NCBI RefSeq assembly: GCF_000333015.1
Contig: NZ_BANT01000025.1
Location: 26,525 to 90,524 of the forward strand
Source of the DNA: Gordonia hirsuta DSM 44140 = NBRC 16056
Lineage (GTDB): Bacteria > Actinomycetota > Actinomycetes > Mycobacteriales > Mycobacteriaceae
Direction of reading: 5' to 3'
Length of the DNA stretch: 64,000 nucleotides
In this document: piece after piece, positions 42,468 through 51,710 of the stretch
Numbering within the stretch: the stretch's first letter is position 1
How the letters are laid out: every line of letters begins with the position of its first letter
Made by a program: the position numbers and the translations under genes
The notes under the pieces: model-generated
What the model was told of the DNA's origin: nothing
Database searches by the model: none
Seen by the model: only the letters and a program-made list of their open reading frames with translations

Positions 42468-43922
42468 CTATAGACCGGCGATGATGTCCTCGACGCGGTC
42501 CTTCGCGTCACCGAAGAGCATCTGGGTGTTCTCCCGGAAGAACAGCGGATTCTGCACCCCCGCATAGCCGGCGGCCATCGAGCGCTTGAACACGATGACG
42601 TCCTTGGCGTTCCAGACCTCGAGCACCGGCATACCGGCGATCGGGGAGCCCGGATCCTCCGACGCGGCCGGGTTGACCGTGTCGTTGGCGCCGATCACCA
42701 GCACCACGTCGGTCTCGGGGAAATCGTCGTTGATCTCGTCCATCTCCAGCACGATGTCGTACGGGAGCTTGGCCTCAGCCAGCAGCACGTTCATGTGGCC
42801 CGGCAGACGACCGGCGACCGGGTGGATACCGAAGCGGACGTCGACGCCCTTGGCCCGCAGCTTGGCGGTCAGGTCCGCGACCGGGTACTGCGCCTGCGCC
42901 ACGGCCATGCCGTAGCCCGGCGTGATGACCACGGACTTGGCTTCGCTGAGCAGCTCGGCGGCCGCGTCGGCCTGGATCTCACGATGCTCGCCGTAGTCGG
43001 TGTCATCGGAGGCGGGGGCCTCGATGCCGAAGCCGCCGGCGATCACCGAGATGAACGAACGATTCATCGCCCGGCACATGATGTAGCTCAGGTAGGCACC
43101 CGAGGAACCGACCAGCGCACCGGTGACGATCAGCAGGTCGTTGCCGAGCAGGAAGCCCGAGGCGGCTGCGGCCCAACCGGAGTACGAGTTGAGCATGGAG
43201 ACCACGACCGGCATGTCGCCGCCGCCGATGGAGGCGACCAGGTGCCAGCCCAGCAGCAGCGCCAGGATGGTGATGACGGCCAGCAGCACGTAGCCGGTGG
43301 TGTCGTCCTTCACATCCCGTGCGACGTAGATGCCGGTCAGCACGATGAACACGACGATCGAGCCGACGTTGATGAAGTTCTTGCCGGGCAGCATCAGCGG
43401 CGCCGACTTCATCCGCGCCGACAGCTTCAGGTTGGCCACGATCGAACCGGTGAAGGTCACCGCACCGATGAAGATGCCGATGGCCACCTCGGCGGCATGG
43501 ATACCGACCAGGGCCCCGTAGTCCGGGTCCGTCGGGAGGGCGTGGACACCGGTGATCGCACCGTTCCAGCCGATCAGCACAGCGGCCAGACCCACGAACG
43601 AGTGCAGCAGCGCGATGAGCTCGGGCATACCGGTCATCTCGACGATCTTGGCGCGCCACAGACCGATCAGGGCACCGACGACGACGGCACCGATCAGCAG
43701 CCCGATCGGCGTCCACTTATCGAAGCTGACACCGGCGAACTCGACGTGGTCGAGGTCCTTGACCATCATCGTGATGGTCGCGACCAGGGCGATGACCATG
43801 CCGACCATGCCGTAGGTCAAACCGCTCTTGGCGGATTCATGCTTGCTCAGTCCGGCCAGCGACAGGATGAACAGCAGCGAGGCGACGATGTACGCCGCGA
43901 AAGTCATGGATTCGATAGTCAT
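42468..43922 (-). CDS. pntB: NAD(P) transhydrogenase beta subunit
   Basis: A 484-aa membrane subunit of the proton-translocating transhydrogenase, which uses the proton motive force to reduce NADP+ with NADH. About nine hydrophobic segments occupy residues 5-275 (including [27 protein letters not shown]). The NADP-binding domain III follows from about 305 with [42 protein letters not shown] and [14 protein letters not shown]. It starts three bp after pntA. The enzyme would supply NADPH for the many monooxygenases in this region. Confidence 0.96.
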   Translation of the reverse strand: MTIESMTFAAYIVASLLFILSLAGLSKHESAKSGLTYGMVGMVIALVATITMMVKDLDHVEFAGVSFDKWTPIGLLIGAVVVGALIGLWRAKIVEMTGMPELIALLHSFVGLAAVLIGWNGAITGVHALPTDPDYGALVGIHAAEVAIGIFIGAVTFTGSIVANLKLSARMKSAPLMLPGKNFINVGSIVVFIVLTGIYVARDVKDDTTGYVLLAVITILALLLGWHLVASIGGGDMPVVVSMLNSYSGWAAAASGFLLGNDLLIVTGALVGSSGAYLSYIMCRAMNRSFISVIAGGFGIEAPASDDTDYGEHREIQADAAAELLSEAKSVVITPGYGMAVAQAQYPVADLTAKLRAKGVDVRFGIHPVAGRLPGHMNVLLAEAKLPYDIVLEMDEINDDFPETDVVLVIGANDTVNPAASEDPGSPIAGMPVLEVWNAKDVIVFKRSMAAGYAGVQNPLFFRENTQMLFGDAKDRVEDIIAGL

Positions 43923-43925
43923 GCG

Positions 43926-45458
43926 TCAGGCCCCTTTGCTGAACATCGACAGCATGCGCCGGGTGACCGCGAAGCCACCGAACACGTTGATCGAGGCGAC
44001 CAGGATGGCAATGGTCGACAGCACCAGCACCGTGGTGTTGTTGGTCGCCAATTGAAGGATCGCGCCCACCACCACGACGCCGGAGATCGCGTTGGTCACC
44101 GACATCAGCGGGGTGTGCAGTGCGTGCGCCACGTTGCCGATCACGTAGTAACCGATCACGATCGCCAGCATCAACACGGTGAAGTGCCGCGGGATGTCGC
44201 CCGGAGCAAAGGCGTTGACCAGGAAGAAGGCGACGACGCCGAGGAGCACCAGGCCGATCTTCTTGCCTGCGGACATCGGCTCGGATTCGGCGGCGACCGG
44301 AACCTCGGCGGCAGCGGCGGCCTTGGGGGCGGCCGAGACCTGCACCGGCGGCGGCGGCCACATGATCTCGCCGTCTTGGGTCACGGTGATGCCGCGCTGC
44401 ACCACATCGTCCATGTCCAGCGTCAACTCGCCGTTCTTCTCCGGCGTGAGGAGCTTGAGCAGGTTGACGATGTTGGTGCCGTACAGCTGCGAGGTCTGCG
44501 CGGCCAGGCGGCCGGCCAGATCGGTGTAGCCCAGAATCGTCACACCGTTATCGGTGACGACCTTCTCGTCGGTCACGGTGCCGGCGGCGTTACCGCCGTT
44601 GGCCGCGGCCATATCGACGATGACCGAGCCGTTCTTCATCCCGGCGACCGTCTCGGCGGTCAGCAGCTTGGGCGCGGGACGGCCCGGGATCAGCGCCGTG
44701 GTGATGACGATGTCGGCGGCACGGGCCTCCTCGTCGTACATCGAGGCGGTCGCGGCCTCCTGCTCGGCGGTCATCTCCTTGGCGTAGCCGTCCTCGGACT
44801 TCTCCGCCTCGAAGTCGACGTGCACGAACTCGGCGCCCATCGACTCGACCTGCTCGGCCACCTCGGGCCGCACATCGAAGGCACGCACGATCGCGCCCAT
44901 CGCCGAGGCGGCACCGATCGCGGCCAGACCGGCCACACCGGCACCCACGACGAAGACGCGGGCCGGCGGGATCTTGCCGGCAGCAGTCACCTGGCCGGTG
45001 AACATCCGGCCGAACTCGTGGGCGGCTTCGACGACGGCGCGGTAGCCGGCGACGTTGGCCATCGAGCTGAGCACGTCCATCGACTGCGCACGCGAGATCC
45101 GCGGCACCGCGTCCATGGCCAGCGCGGTCACGCCGGCGTTCTGCAGCTTCTCCACCAGTTCGGGGTTTCGGGCCGGGGCCATCATCGAGATCAGCACGGC
45201 GCCGCGGCGCATGCGGGCGATCTCCTCGTCGGCCGGGGCGTTCACCTTCACGACGATGTCTGCACCCCAGACCTCGTCGATCGAGCCGATTCGTGCACCG
45301 GCGTCGGCGAAGGCCTCGTCGGCCTGCTCGGCCAGCACACCGCTGCCCGCCTCGACCACGACCTCGTAGCCGAGCTGCTGCAGCTGCCCGACCGTCTTAC
45401 CGGTCGCCGCGACGAGCGTCTCGCCTGGCTTGGATTCCCGGGGGATGCCGATCAGCAT
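43926..45458 (-). CDS. pntA: NAD(P) transhydrogenase alpha subunit, full length
   Basis: A 510-aa alpha subunit. The NAD-binding domain I spans 1-385, beginning MLIGIPRESKPGETLVAA and containing VFVVGAGVAGLAAIGAASAMGA and MDAVPRISRAQSMDVLSS. Residues 415-510 carry four membrane helices (LVLLGVVAFFLVNAFAPGD onward). Many actinobacteria split this subunit into two genes; here it is single, as in E. coli. GGGAGAGG seven nt upstream supports the ATG. Confidence 0.95.
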   Translation of the reverse strand: MLIGIPRESKPGETLVAATGKTVGQLQQLGYEVVVEAGSGVLAEQADEAFADAGARIGSIDEVWGADIVVKVNAPADEEIARMRRGAVLISMMAPARNPELVEKLQNAGVTALAMDAVPRISRAQSMDVLSSMANVAGYRAVVEAAHEFGRMFTGQVTAAGKIPPARVFVVGAGVAGLAAIGAASAMGAIVRAFDVRPEVAEQVESMGAEFVHVDFEAEKSEDGYAKEMTAEQEAATASMYDEEARAADIVITTALIPGRPAPKLLTAETVAGMKNGSVIVDMAAANGGNAAGTVTDEKVVTDNGVTILGYTDLAGRLAAQTSQLYGTNIVNLLKLLTPEKNGELTLDMDDVVQRGITVTQDGEIMWPPPPVQVSAAPKAAAAAEVPVAAESEPMSAGKKIGLVLLGVVAFFLVNAFAPGDIPRHFTVLMLAIVIGYYVIGNVAHALHTPLMSVTNAISGVVVVGAILQLATNNTTVLVLSTIAILVASINVFGGFAVTRRMLSMFSKGA

Positions 45459-45716
45459 GTCACTGCCTCTCCCACACTCATTGTTCTACGTTCACCTAAG
45501 TCTTCTAGAGCGACAACCCGCTCCGGGCCGTCGGCGGTCAAGCACGACAGCCAGCAACGCAAGGGTCGCGAAGCTGGCGGATGCTCTTTCGCCGGAAGTC
45601 CGATCGGACGCGGCGCGTCTCTCCACGGCGCCACCAGGTGAGGCAGCCGTCCGCATCAAAAACGTGGCAGTAAGATAACACGCACCGCGAGTCCTACCCG
45701 GTTCGGGTAACGCAGG
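45459..45716. other. Non-coding gap upstream of pntA
   Basis: This 258-bp stretch contains no convincing gene or tRNA. It should hold the pntAB promoter on the minus strand; TTAGGTGAACGTAGAAC near 45482-45498 is the most promoter-like part. The end near 45700 is CCGGTTCGGG, part of the downstream gene's 3' flank. Confidence 0.5.
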
Positions 45717-47207
45717 TCACTCTCCGGTCGTGACGGCGGTGGCGACGTGCCCGGCGACCGCGGCGGCATGCCGGCCGGCGCGTCTGCCGAAGTAGGAACC
45801 CTCCCCCAGCTGAGTGCCGCTGGCGTAGCCCTTTCCGTCCTGCGCGATGTTCGCTGCGCAGGCTCCGGCGGCGTAGAGCCCCTCGATCACCTCGCCCCCC
45901 GGTCGCTGCACCTGGCCGTCGACGGTGGTGGCCATCCCGCCGACGGTGAAGCCCGCGTACAGCGCCTTCCCCAGTGTCATGTCGAAGGCGGCCCACGGTC
46001 CGGTGTCCTGCGGCGCCAGATACTCCGGGCTCTTGTGGAAGTCCGGATCCTCGCCGCGCGCCGCATAGGTGTTGTACCGGTCCATCGTCGCCTGCAGCGT
46101 CGTCCGGTCGATCCCCAGACCGTCGGCCATCTCGTCGATGGTCTCCCAGCCGTCGATGAACGGGCACAGCGGGAACTCCGGGCGTTCCAGGTGCGATTCG
46201 TCGACGATCAGGAAGGCCTTGGCGCCGGGCTGATCCATGACGAACCCCGAGGTGCGCGAGTGGTAGGAGTCTTCGGCGACGAAGCGCCGGCCGTCGGCGT
46301 TGACCACCAGACCGGTCAGCAGAATCGACGGCGGATACACCGGCGCGGTGATGAACGCCTGGTCCATGTGCTTGAGTTCGGCACCCACCGAGGCGCCGAG
46401 CCGGATGCCCAGCCCGTCGTCGTAGGTGCTGCCGAGGGTGAACGGCTTGGACGCCAGTTGCGGGGTGTACTCGGCGACCATCTCCGGGTTCATGACGAAA
46501 CCGCCGGCAGCGATCACCACGGTCGCGGCGGCGATGGCTCCGGTCCGCCCGCTCGCATCACGCCACTGCACGCCGACCACCCGGTCACCGTCGACGATCA
46601 GCTGCCGCCCACCGGTCTCGTACCGGATCTGCACTCCCAGCTCGGTGAGCCGGTCGACCAGCAGACCGATCACCAAACCGGCTCCTCCGGTGTCACCGGG
46701 GACCGGCACCTTGTGTCCGCGCGGCGCCGGAGTCGCCAGCTCCCGGTACGGCCACACCTGTTCGTTACCGGTGTACATCAGACCCTGCGTCTGCGGCTGG
46801 ATCACCGCTTTGGCGGGGTAGTAGCTGCGCTCGAACTCGAAACCCAGCGACTCGAGCCAATCGAAGTGTTCGACGCTATCGGCGCAGTAGGCTGCGATCT
46901 TCTCCGGCTCCGGATCCCGCGAGACGGCGGTCAGGTACTTGGCCATCTCGTCGGCGTCGTCGGCGTGACCGGTAGCGCGCTGCACAGCGGTGCCGCCCCC
47001 GAGATAGAAGTGCCCGCCGGCCATACAACTGGTGCCCCCGGCGGCCGCCGATCGTTCGAGCACCAGCACCGAGGCTCCGGCCCTGGCCGCTTCCAGCGCC
47101 GCACAGCAGCCACCCATCCCGGCACCGATCACCAGCACATCGACGGTGTCACTGAATTCGGCCACGTCGCCGACCGGCACGGTCTCGGGAATATCCAATC
47201 CGCTCAT
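45717..47207 (-). CDS. FAD-dependent 3-ketosteroid dehydrogenase/fumarate reductase-like flavoprotein
   Basis: A 496-aa flavoprotein of the succinate dehydrogenase/fumarate reductase/KstD superfamily. The FAD motif is VLVIGAGMGGCCAALEAARAG at about 24-44, followed by GGTSCMAGGHFYLGGG. The C-terminal FAD block is GLYAAGACAANIAQDGKGYASGTQLGEGSYFGRRAG. The mid-chain TVVIAAGGFVMNPEMVAEY is typical of ketosteroid dehydrogenase relatives. It is a lone gene. A steroid or other cyclic ketone is possible, but substrate cannot be read from sequence. Confidence 0.87.
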   Translation of the reverse strand: MSGLDIPETVPVGDVAEFSDTVDVLVIGAGMGGCCAALEAARAGASVLVLERSAAAGGTSCMAGGHFYLGGGTAVQRATGHADDADEMAKYLTAVSRDPEPEKIAAYCADSVEHFDWLESLGFEFERSYYPAKAVIQPQTQGLMYTGNEQVWPYRELATPAPRGHKVPVPGDTGGAGLVIGLLVDRLTELGVQIRYETGGRQLIVDGDRVVGVQWRDASGRTGAIAAATVVIAAGGFVMNPEMVAEYTPQLASKPFTLGSTYDDGLGIRLGASVGAELKHMDQAFITAPVYPPSILLTGLVVNADGRRFVAEDSYHSRTSGFVMDQPGAKAFLIVDESHLERPEFPLCPFIDGWETIDEMADGLGIDRTTLQATMDRYNTYAARGEDPDFHKSPEYLAPQDTGPWAAFDMTLGKALYAGFTVGGMATTVDGQVQRPGGEVIEGLYAAGACAANIAQDGKGYASGTQLGEGSYFGRRAGRHAAAVAGHVATAVTTGE

Positions 47208-47262
47208 GCAGCCAGACTAGAACACGTTCCTGTTTTGGCGGGAGCCTCTCGGTCGAAACCGC

Positions 47263-48279
47263 TCAGCGCGGGTCCAGGCTCTCGGCCAGCCGGGCGAGCG
47301 CCTGAGCGACGTCGCGCAATGCGTCGCCGACCTGGCGCCGCACCAGGTCTTGATCACCGGCGGTGGCCGTGATCTGGGCTTTTTCACTGCTCAGCGCACG
47401 ATCGGCCGCACCGACCATCTCCGTCACCGTCGCCGAAGAGGCCTGCACGCTCGTGATCTCCAGTTCCGAAAGCGGAACCGTCCTGGATCGGACCTCCTCC
47501 CGGAGCGGGGTGACCGGTTCTTGCGACGGCGTCCGCACGACGACGCGGCGGCGGCCGTCGGGCTGAATCACCTGCACCATCGAGGTCCGGGTCAGATCGT
47601 TGAACTCGTTGATCTGGATCATCGACCCCAGCGCCGGATCGGCGGCCGGCACCTGCTCGGCCGGACTCACCACAGGCGGGGTCGGCACAGCCGGGGTCGG
47701 CACAGGCGGGGTCGGCACAGCCGGGGTCGGCACAGGCGGGGTCGGCACAGGCGGGGTCGGCACAGGCGGGGGCGATACAGGCGGGGGCGATACGACAGGT
47801 GGAGCCGGAGGCGCCGCCGGGGACGGCGTGTGTGTCCGGGCGTGAGCCGAGTGCTCCGCAGCCCCGTCACCGAGCCGATGCTTGCGGCGTTTGGACTTCT
47901 TTCCCATGTGCTCCCCTTCCTCCCGCAGGCCCACGTACCCGGTCGGTCCGGCGTAGGCCGCAGCAGAGCCGCCGGCTCGAACCGGCCGGCCCGATCGATG
48001 CGCACCCGGGTGGCCGACGAACAGACGACAGCGCTCACCGCCGTCGGCAAGATCGGGACACGGATCCTGTTCCCGGCAGGAGTACGGAGCCACCGCGAAA
48101 TCACCCCAGAAGAGCCAGGATCGACGCCCCGATCCCTCGCCGCCGTCGCCGGCATGCAGACCGGAATGCCCATCGGCCAGTTCACAGCCGATCGGCCAGG
48201 AGACACCCGGCCGGATGTGCAGAGCGGCCCGGTCGGCAGGACCGGCGATGATTGACGACCAGCATCGAGCTCGGACCAT
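47263..48279 (-). CDS. Pro-repeat protein with two C-x4-GHxGxH motifs
   Basis: An unrecognised 338-aa reading frame. Residues 28-95 contain two metal-site-like motifs of form C-x4-G-H-x-G-x-H: Cys32-His42 (CELADGHSGLH) and Cys84-His94 (CRLFVGHPGAH), with SWLFWGDFAVAPYSC between. Residues 125-140 are strongly basic (MGKKSKRRKHR). Residues 155-205 are PPVPT-type repeats, and the last 130 are soluble and charged with a helical end. An internal ATG at 47907 (Met125) with a purine-rich upstream site could start a 214-aa protein; the motifs upstream argue that the first part is also coding. It follows nadB by 38 bp. No function is known to me. Confidence 0.6.
   Translation of the reverse strand: MVRARCWSSIIAGPADRAALHIRPGVSWPIGCELADGHSGLHAGDGGEGSGRRSWLFWGDFAVAPYSCREQDPCPDLADGGERCRLFVGHPGAHRSGRPVRAGGSAAAYAGPTGYVGLREEGEHMGKKSKRRKHRLGDGAAEHSAHARTHTPSPAAPPAPPVVSPPPVSPPPVPTPPVPTPPVPTPAVPTPPVPTPAVPTPPVVSPAEQVPAADPALGSMIQINEFNDLTRTSMVQVIQPDGRRRVVVRTPSQEPVTPLREEVRSRTVPLSELEITSVQASSATVTEMVGAADRALSSEKAQITATAGDQDLVRRQVGDALRDVAQALARLAESLDPR
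47672..47791. repeat. 15-bp tandem repeat encoding the PPVPT segment
   Basis: Eight tandem 15-bp units of the form ACAGGCGGGGTCGGC; units 2 and 4 read ACAGCC and the last two end GGGCGAT. In frame they encode five-residue repeats PPVPT/PAVPT/PPVSP, so the number of units can change without a frameshift. Confidence 0.9.
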
Positions 48280-48317
48280 GCCCTGCCCACCTCACTTCAT
48301 CTCTGCTCGCCCGCAGT

Positions 48318-49904
48318 CTACGAGGACCGCACCGATCCTGGCCGCAGGACGCCGTCTCGGAGTACGAACCACCGCGACGCCGCCGATCCGGCCGTATCCG
48401 GATGATCCACACGATAGTGGCAGCCGCGCGATTCCGTCCGTGCCTTCGCCGCGGCGACCACCGCGTGAGCGGTCAGAGTCAGCGCGGCGTCTTCGGCTGC
48501 CTGACCGTCGGACTGGTCCCGGCGCGGTGCGGCAGCAAGGAAAGCGTCGACCCGCTCCAGCCCCTCGGCATCCCTGCGCAACGCCACCTCGCCCGACATC
48601 AGATCTTGCAGAGTGCTGCGCGGAGCCGCCGGGAGCTCGGCGGGTACCTGGAACGCGATCGGCCGGACCGGTGCGCTGCGGCGATCGACGGCCACACCGG
48701 CGGCACGCCGGCCCATCACCAGGCCCTCGAGCAGACTGTTGGAAGCCAGCCGATTGGCGCCGTGCAGCCCGGTCCGCGCCACCTCACCGGCTGCCAGCAG
48801 CCCGGGGACGCCGGTGCGCCCGGCCGCATCGGTGGCCACTCCACCGCACAGGTAGTGCGCTCCGGGCACCACCGGCAGCCGGCCGGTATCGTCCGGCACA
48901 CCGGCCGCCCGGACTCCGGCGAGCACGGTGGGGAAACGCCTTTCCAGATCGGCGATCGCGGTGACGTCCAGATACACGTGTGCCGCGCCGGTCCGCTCCA
49001 TCGCGGCCGTGACCGCCCGGGCCACCACATCGCGCGGCGCGAGATCACCGAGCGGATGCACTCCTTCGGTCACCGAACGGCCCTGCACATCCACCAGCCG
49101 GGCCCCTTCCCCGCGCAGCGCCTCGCTGACCAGGGTGCGGCGGCCACGGGCCCCGGGCACATAGAGCATCGTCGGGTGGAACTGGATGAATTCCAGATCG
49201 GCCACCGCCGCCCCCGCCCGCAGCGCCAGTGCGATTCCGTCACCGGTGGCACCGGCCGGGTTGGTGGTCGCCGCATACAGATGACCGACGCCGCCGGCCG
49301 CGAGCAGAACCGTCGGCGCCCACACCACACCGTCCCCGGCCAGGTCCCGGTACGCCACTCCGATCGCCTCGCCGCCGGTATCGGTGATCACCGCTGTGGC
49401 CCGCGAATCGTCGAGCAACCGGACCGGAGCCCGGGTCAGTGCCGCTCCCAGGGTCGCCTGCACCTGCGCGCCGGTGGCGTCCCCGCCGGCGTGGATGATC
49501 CGGCGCACCGAATGCCCGCCCTCGCGGGTACGCAGGAACCGGCCGTCGGGCCCGGTGTCGAAGCGGGCTCCCCAGTCGACGAGCCGGCGCACCGCGCGCC
49601 AGCCGTCGGCGACGATCTCCGCCGTCGGCTGCTCTGCCGTAAGCCCGGCACCGGCCGCGAGGGTGTCAGAGACATGCAGGGCCACACTGTCTTCCGGGTT
49701 GTCCGGGTCGACGACGGCGATCCCGCCCTGCGCGTAGAAGGTCGACGTGGACTGCTCGGCCTGCTCCGGCAGCCAGGCCGGCCCCTTGTTCAGCACGACC
49801 ACCTTGAGTCCGCGCTGGGCCGCGGTGAGTGCCGCCGTCAGTCCGGCCACTCCCGCGCCCACCACCACCGCGTCGGCCCGCAGTTCTTCGCCCACCGTCT
49901 TCAC
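48318..49904 (-). CDS. nadB: L-aspartate oxidase
   Basis: A 528-aa flavoenzyme that makes iminoaspartate for quinolinate and NAD synthesis. The FAD motif is AVVVGAGVAGLTAALTAAQRG at about 12-32. Diagnostic blocks are STSTFYAQGGIAV, REGGHSVRRIIHAGGDATG, FIQFHPTMLY, RGEGARLVD, HYLCGGVATDAAGRTGVPGLLAAGEVARTGLHGANRLASNSLLEGLV. GTG 49904 is used; a GTG nine nt later is possible. NadA and nadC, its usual partners, are not adjacent, so this copy is isolated. Confidence 0.93.
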   Translation of the reverse strand: MKTVGEELRADAVVVGAGVAGLTAALTAAQRGLKVVVLNKGPAWLPEQAEQSTSTFYAQGGIAVVDPDNPEDSVALHVSDTLAAGAGLTAEQPTAEIVADGWRAVRRLVDWGARFDTGPDGRFLRTREGGHSVRRIIHAGGDATGAQVQATLGAALTRAPVRLLDDSRATAVITDTGGEAIGVAYRDLAGDGVVWAPTVLLAAGGVGHLYAATTNPAGATGDGIALALRAGAAVADLEFIQFHPTMLYVPGARGRRTLVSEALRGEGARLVDVQGRSVTEGVHPLGDLAPRDVVARAVTAAMERTGAAHVYLDVTAIADLERRFPTVLAGVRAAGVPDDTGRLPVVPGAHYLCGGVATDAAGRTGVPGLLAAGEVARTGLHGANRLASNSLLEGLVMGRRAAGVAVDRRSAPVRPIAFQVPAELPAAPRSTLQDLMSGEVALRRDAEGLERVDAFLAAAPRRDQSDGQAAEDAALTLTAHAVVAAAKARTESRGCHYRVDHPDTAGSAASRWFVLRDGVLRPGSVRSS

Positions 49905-50041
49905 CCGCCTCCGGTTCGTGACAAGAACAGCTCTCCCAGGTTATCGACCCTTGATCGAAAACCTCGCCGCCAGCGTACGCCGATCTCACCGCGCGTCGAA
50001 CCCCACCGGCCTGCCCCTTTCGCACCGTTAGGCTCCCCCGC

Positions 50042-50137
50042 ATGGACACGTCCCCGCCGATGTGGTGGAAGATCTCGATGGTCGCGATCAGCATCGCCAC
50101 CGCCGTCGCGTGCGCAGCCTGGTCGCCCGCGTCCTGA
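50042..50137 (+). CDS. Possible 31-aa leaderless small membrane protein
   Basis: An ATG at 50042 opens a 31-codon frame (MDTSPPMWWKISMVAISIAT, then AVACAAWSPAS). It has one hydrophobic stretch and a lipobox-like AVAC. TAGGCT ends seven nt before the ATG, the spacing of a leaderless start. No Shine-Dalgarno is present. Support is limited to that promoter match and the hydrophobic composition. Confidence 0.35.
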   Translation: MDTSPPMWWKISMVAISIATAVACAAWSPAS

Positions 50138-50236
50138 GCGCTCCGTCCTCGGCCGCCGGGGTAACCGCCGATGATTGTTGACACCGGTCACCAAACGCCG
50201 ATTTCACCCCCGCGGCGACTACAATGCGTAGAGGTG

Positions 50237-51613
50237 ATGACTGAAAAGCCTGTTGACGACGTCGTCCGGGAGCAGCTTCCGACGGTGTCGACCGCCTCGG
50301 AGGTCACCCGATTCGGCTCCACCGCCTCGCAGGCCGCTGCCGGCGTCGGGCGTTTCCTATTCAATTCGGCCAAGGGCCTGCGCCACGGCAAACTTCCCGG
50401 CACGGCGAATATCGCCCACGAAGTCCGGGTGACCTTCGAGCACCTGGGTCCCACGTACGTCAAGCTCGGCCAGTTGATCGCCTCCAGCCCCGGCGTGTTC
50501 ACCCCGGCGCTGTCCGAGGAGTTCGAGTCGCTGCTGGACAAGGTCCGGCCCGCCCCGGCCGGGGAGATCCGTCGGATCATCAGCGAGGAACTCGGCCGGC
50601 CCGCCAGTGAGGTCTTCGCGACCTTCGACGACGAGCCCATCGCCTCGGCCTCGATCGCCCAGGTGCACACCGCCACCCTGATCACCGGCGAGGAGGTCGT
50701 GGTCAAGGTGCAGCGACCGGGGATCGCCGAGCGGCTGGCCCCGGACGTGGCCATCCTCGAGCGGGTGGCCGGTCTGATGGAACTGTCCGAGTACGGTCGG
50801 ATGCTCAGCGCCCGGCACGTCGTCGAAGACTTCGCCGATGGCCTGGACTCCGAACTGGACTTCCGCAACGAGGCCGCGACCATGGAGGAATGGTTCGCCT
50901 GCCTGCAGCCGGGACAGTTCGGCGATCGGGTCCGCGTGCCCAAGGTCTATCACGACCTCACCACGGCCCGGGTGATGACGATGGAGCGCATCTACGCCAT
51001 CCGTATCGACGATGCGAAGGCCGTGCGCGCCGCCGGGCACGACGGCGAGGCACTCTGCCGCAACCTGCTGCTTTCGCTGCTGGACTCGGCCTTCCACGGC
51101 GGCTTGTTCCACGGCGACCTGCACGCGGGCAACGTCCTGGTCGACGACGAGGGCAAGCTGGTGCTCCTGGACTTCGGCATCGTCGGACGCTTCAACGCCC
51201 GTACCCGCCGAATCCTGCGCCAGCTGGTGGTCGATCTGATCGTCAAACAGGACTACGACTCGGCCGGGCGGGCCATCTTCCTCCTGGGCGCGGTGCACAA
51301 ACCCGGGTCCACCGCCAAGGGCGGCGAAGATCTGAAGAAGGTCACCGCCCCGCTGTCGACCACCGAGATGGCCGCCATGAGCTACACCGATCTGGGCCGT
51401 CAGCTGGCCGCCGTGGCCAAGGCCCACGATGCGCGCCTGCCCCGGGAACTGGTACTGGTGGGCAAGCAGTTGCTGTACGTGGAGAGGTACATGAAGCTGC
51501 TCGCCCCGCGCTGGAAGGCGATTTCCGATCGCGAGATCTACGGGTACATGGCCGGGATCATGAAGGAAGCCGAACGCGATCGGCGCGCCCGCGGATCCGA
51601 AACGAAACGGTAA
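50237..51613 (+). CDS. ABC1/AarF/UbiB-family atypical kinase
   Basis: A 458-aa protein-kinase-like ATPase. UbiB motifs are complete: KLGQLIASSPGVF (KxGQ), the Ala-rich loop EPIASASIAQVHTA, VVVKVQRPGI, FHGDLHAGNVLV and LLDFGIVGR. Relatives assist isoprenoid-quinone metabolism or extraction. TACAAT (50220-50225) lies 11 nt before the ATG, and AGAGG is very close to it, so translation may rely on a short leader. The earlier in-frame ATG at 50171 is not favoured. It is probably a single gene. Confidence 0.88.
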   Translation: MTEKPVDDVVREQLPTVSTASEVTRFGSTASQAAAGVGRFLFNSAKGLRHGKLPGTANIAHEVRVTFEHLGPTYVKLGQLIASSPGVFTPALSEEFESLLDKVRPAPAGEIRRIISEELGRPASEVFATFDDEPIASASIAQVHTATLITGEEVVVKVQRPGIAERLAPDVAILERVAGLMELSEYGRMLSARHVVEDFADGLDSELDFRNEAATMEEWFACLQPGQFGDRVRVPKVYHDLTTARVMTMERIYAIRIDDAKAVRAAGHDGEALCRNLLLSLLDSAFHGGLFHGDLHAGNVLVDDEGKLVLLDFGIVGRFNARTRRILRQLVVDLIVKQDYDSAGRAIFLLGAVHKPGSTAKGGEDLKKVTAPLSTTEMAAMSYTDLGRQLAAVAKAHDARLPRELVLVGKQLLYVERYMKLLAPRWKAISDREIYGYMAGIMKEAERDRRARGSETKR

Positions 51614-51619
51614 TTTCCC

Positions 51620-51656
51620 CGACCTAATAGTCCGATTACGTCCGCGACCTAATAGT
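51620..51656. repeat. Direct repeat CGACCTAATAGT upstream of the DUF3068 gene
   Basis: CGACCTAATAGT occurs at 51620-51631 and 51645-51656, 25 bp apart, in the 97-bp gap before the DUF3068 gene. Each contains a -10-like TAATAGT. They may be regulator sites or duplicated promoter elements. Confidence 0.6.
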
Positions 51657-51710
51657 GTGGTGTCCACGCGTGGTCCGGACGGACGACCCCTGCTAGTTGG
51701 AGTCTTTTAC

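Noticed and set aside
45459..45716. Possible tRNA or small RNA upstream of pntA (GGTTCGGG-like segment)
   Set aside because: No cloverleaf can be drawn: there is no matching acceptor or anticodon stem around the segment.
47672..47791. Regularly spaced repeats that might suggest a CRISPR array
   Set aside because: The units are contiguous 15-mers without spacers and encode an in-frame PPVPT repeat.
50357..51667. A 436-codon open frame opposite the AarF-like kinase gene
   Set aside because: Antisense shadow of a gene with all UbiB motifs; composition is His/Gln/Gly-rich with no domain.
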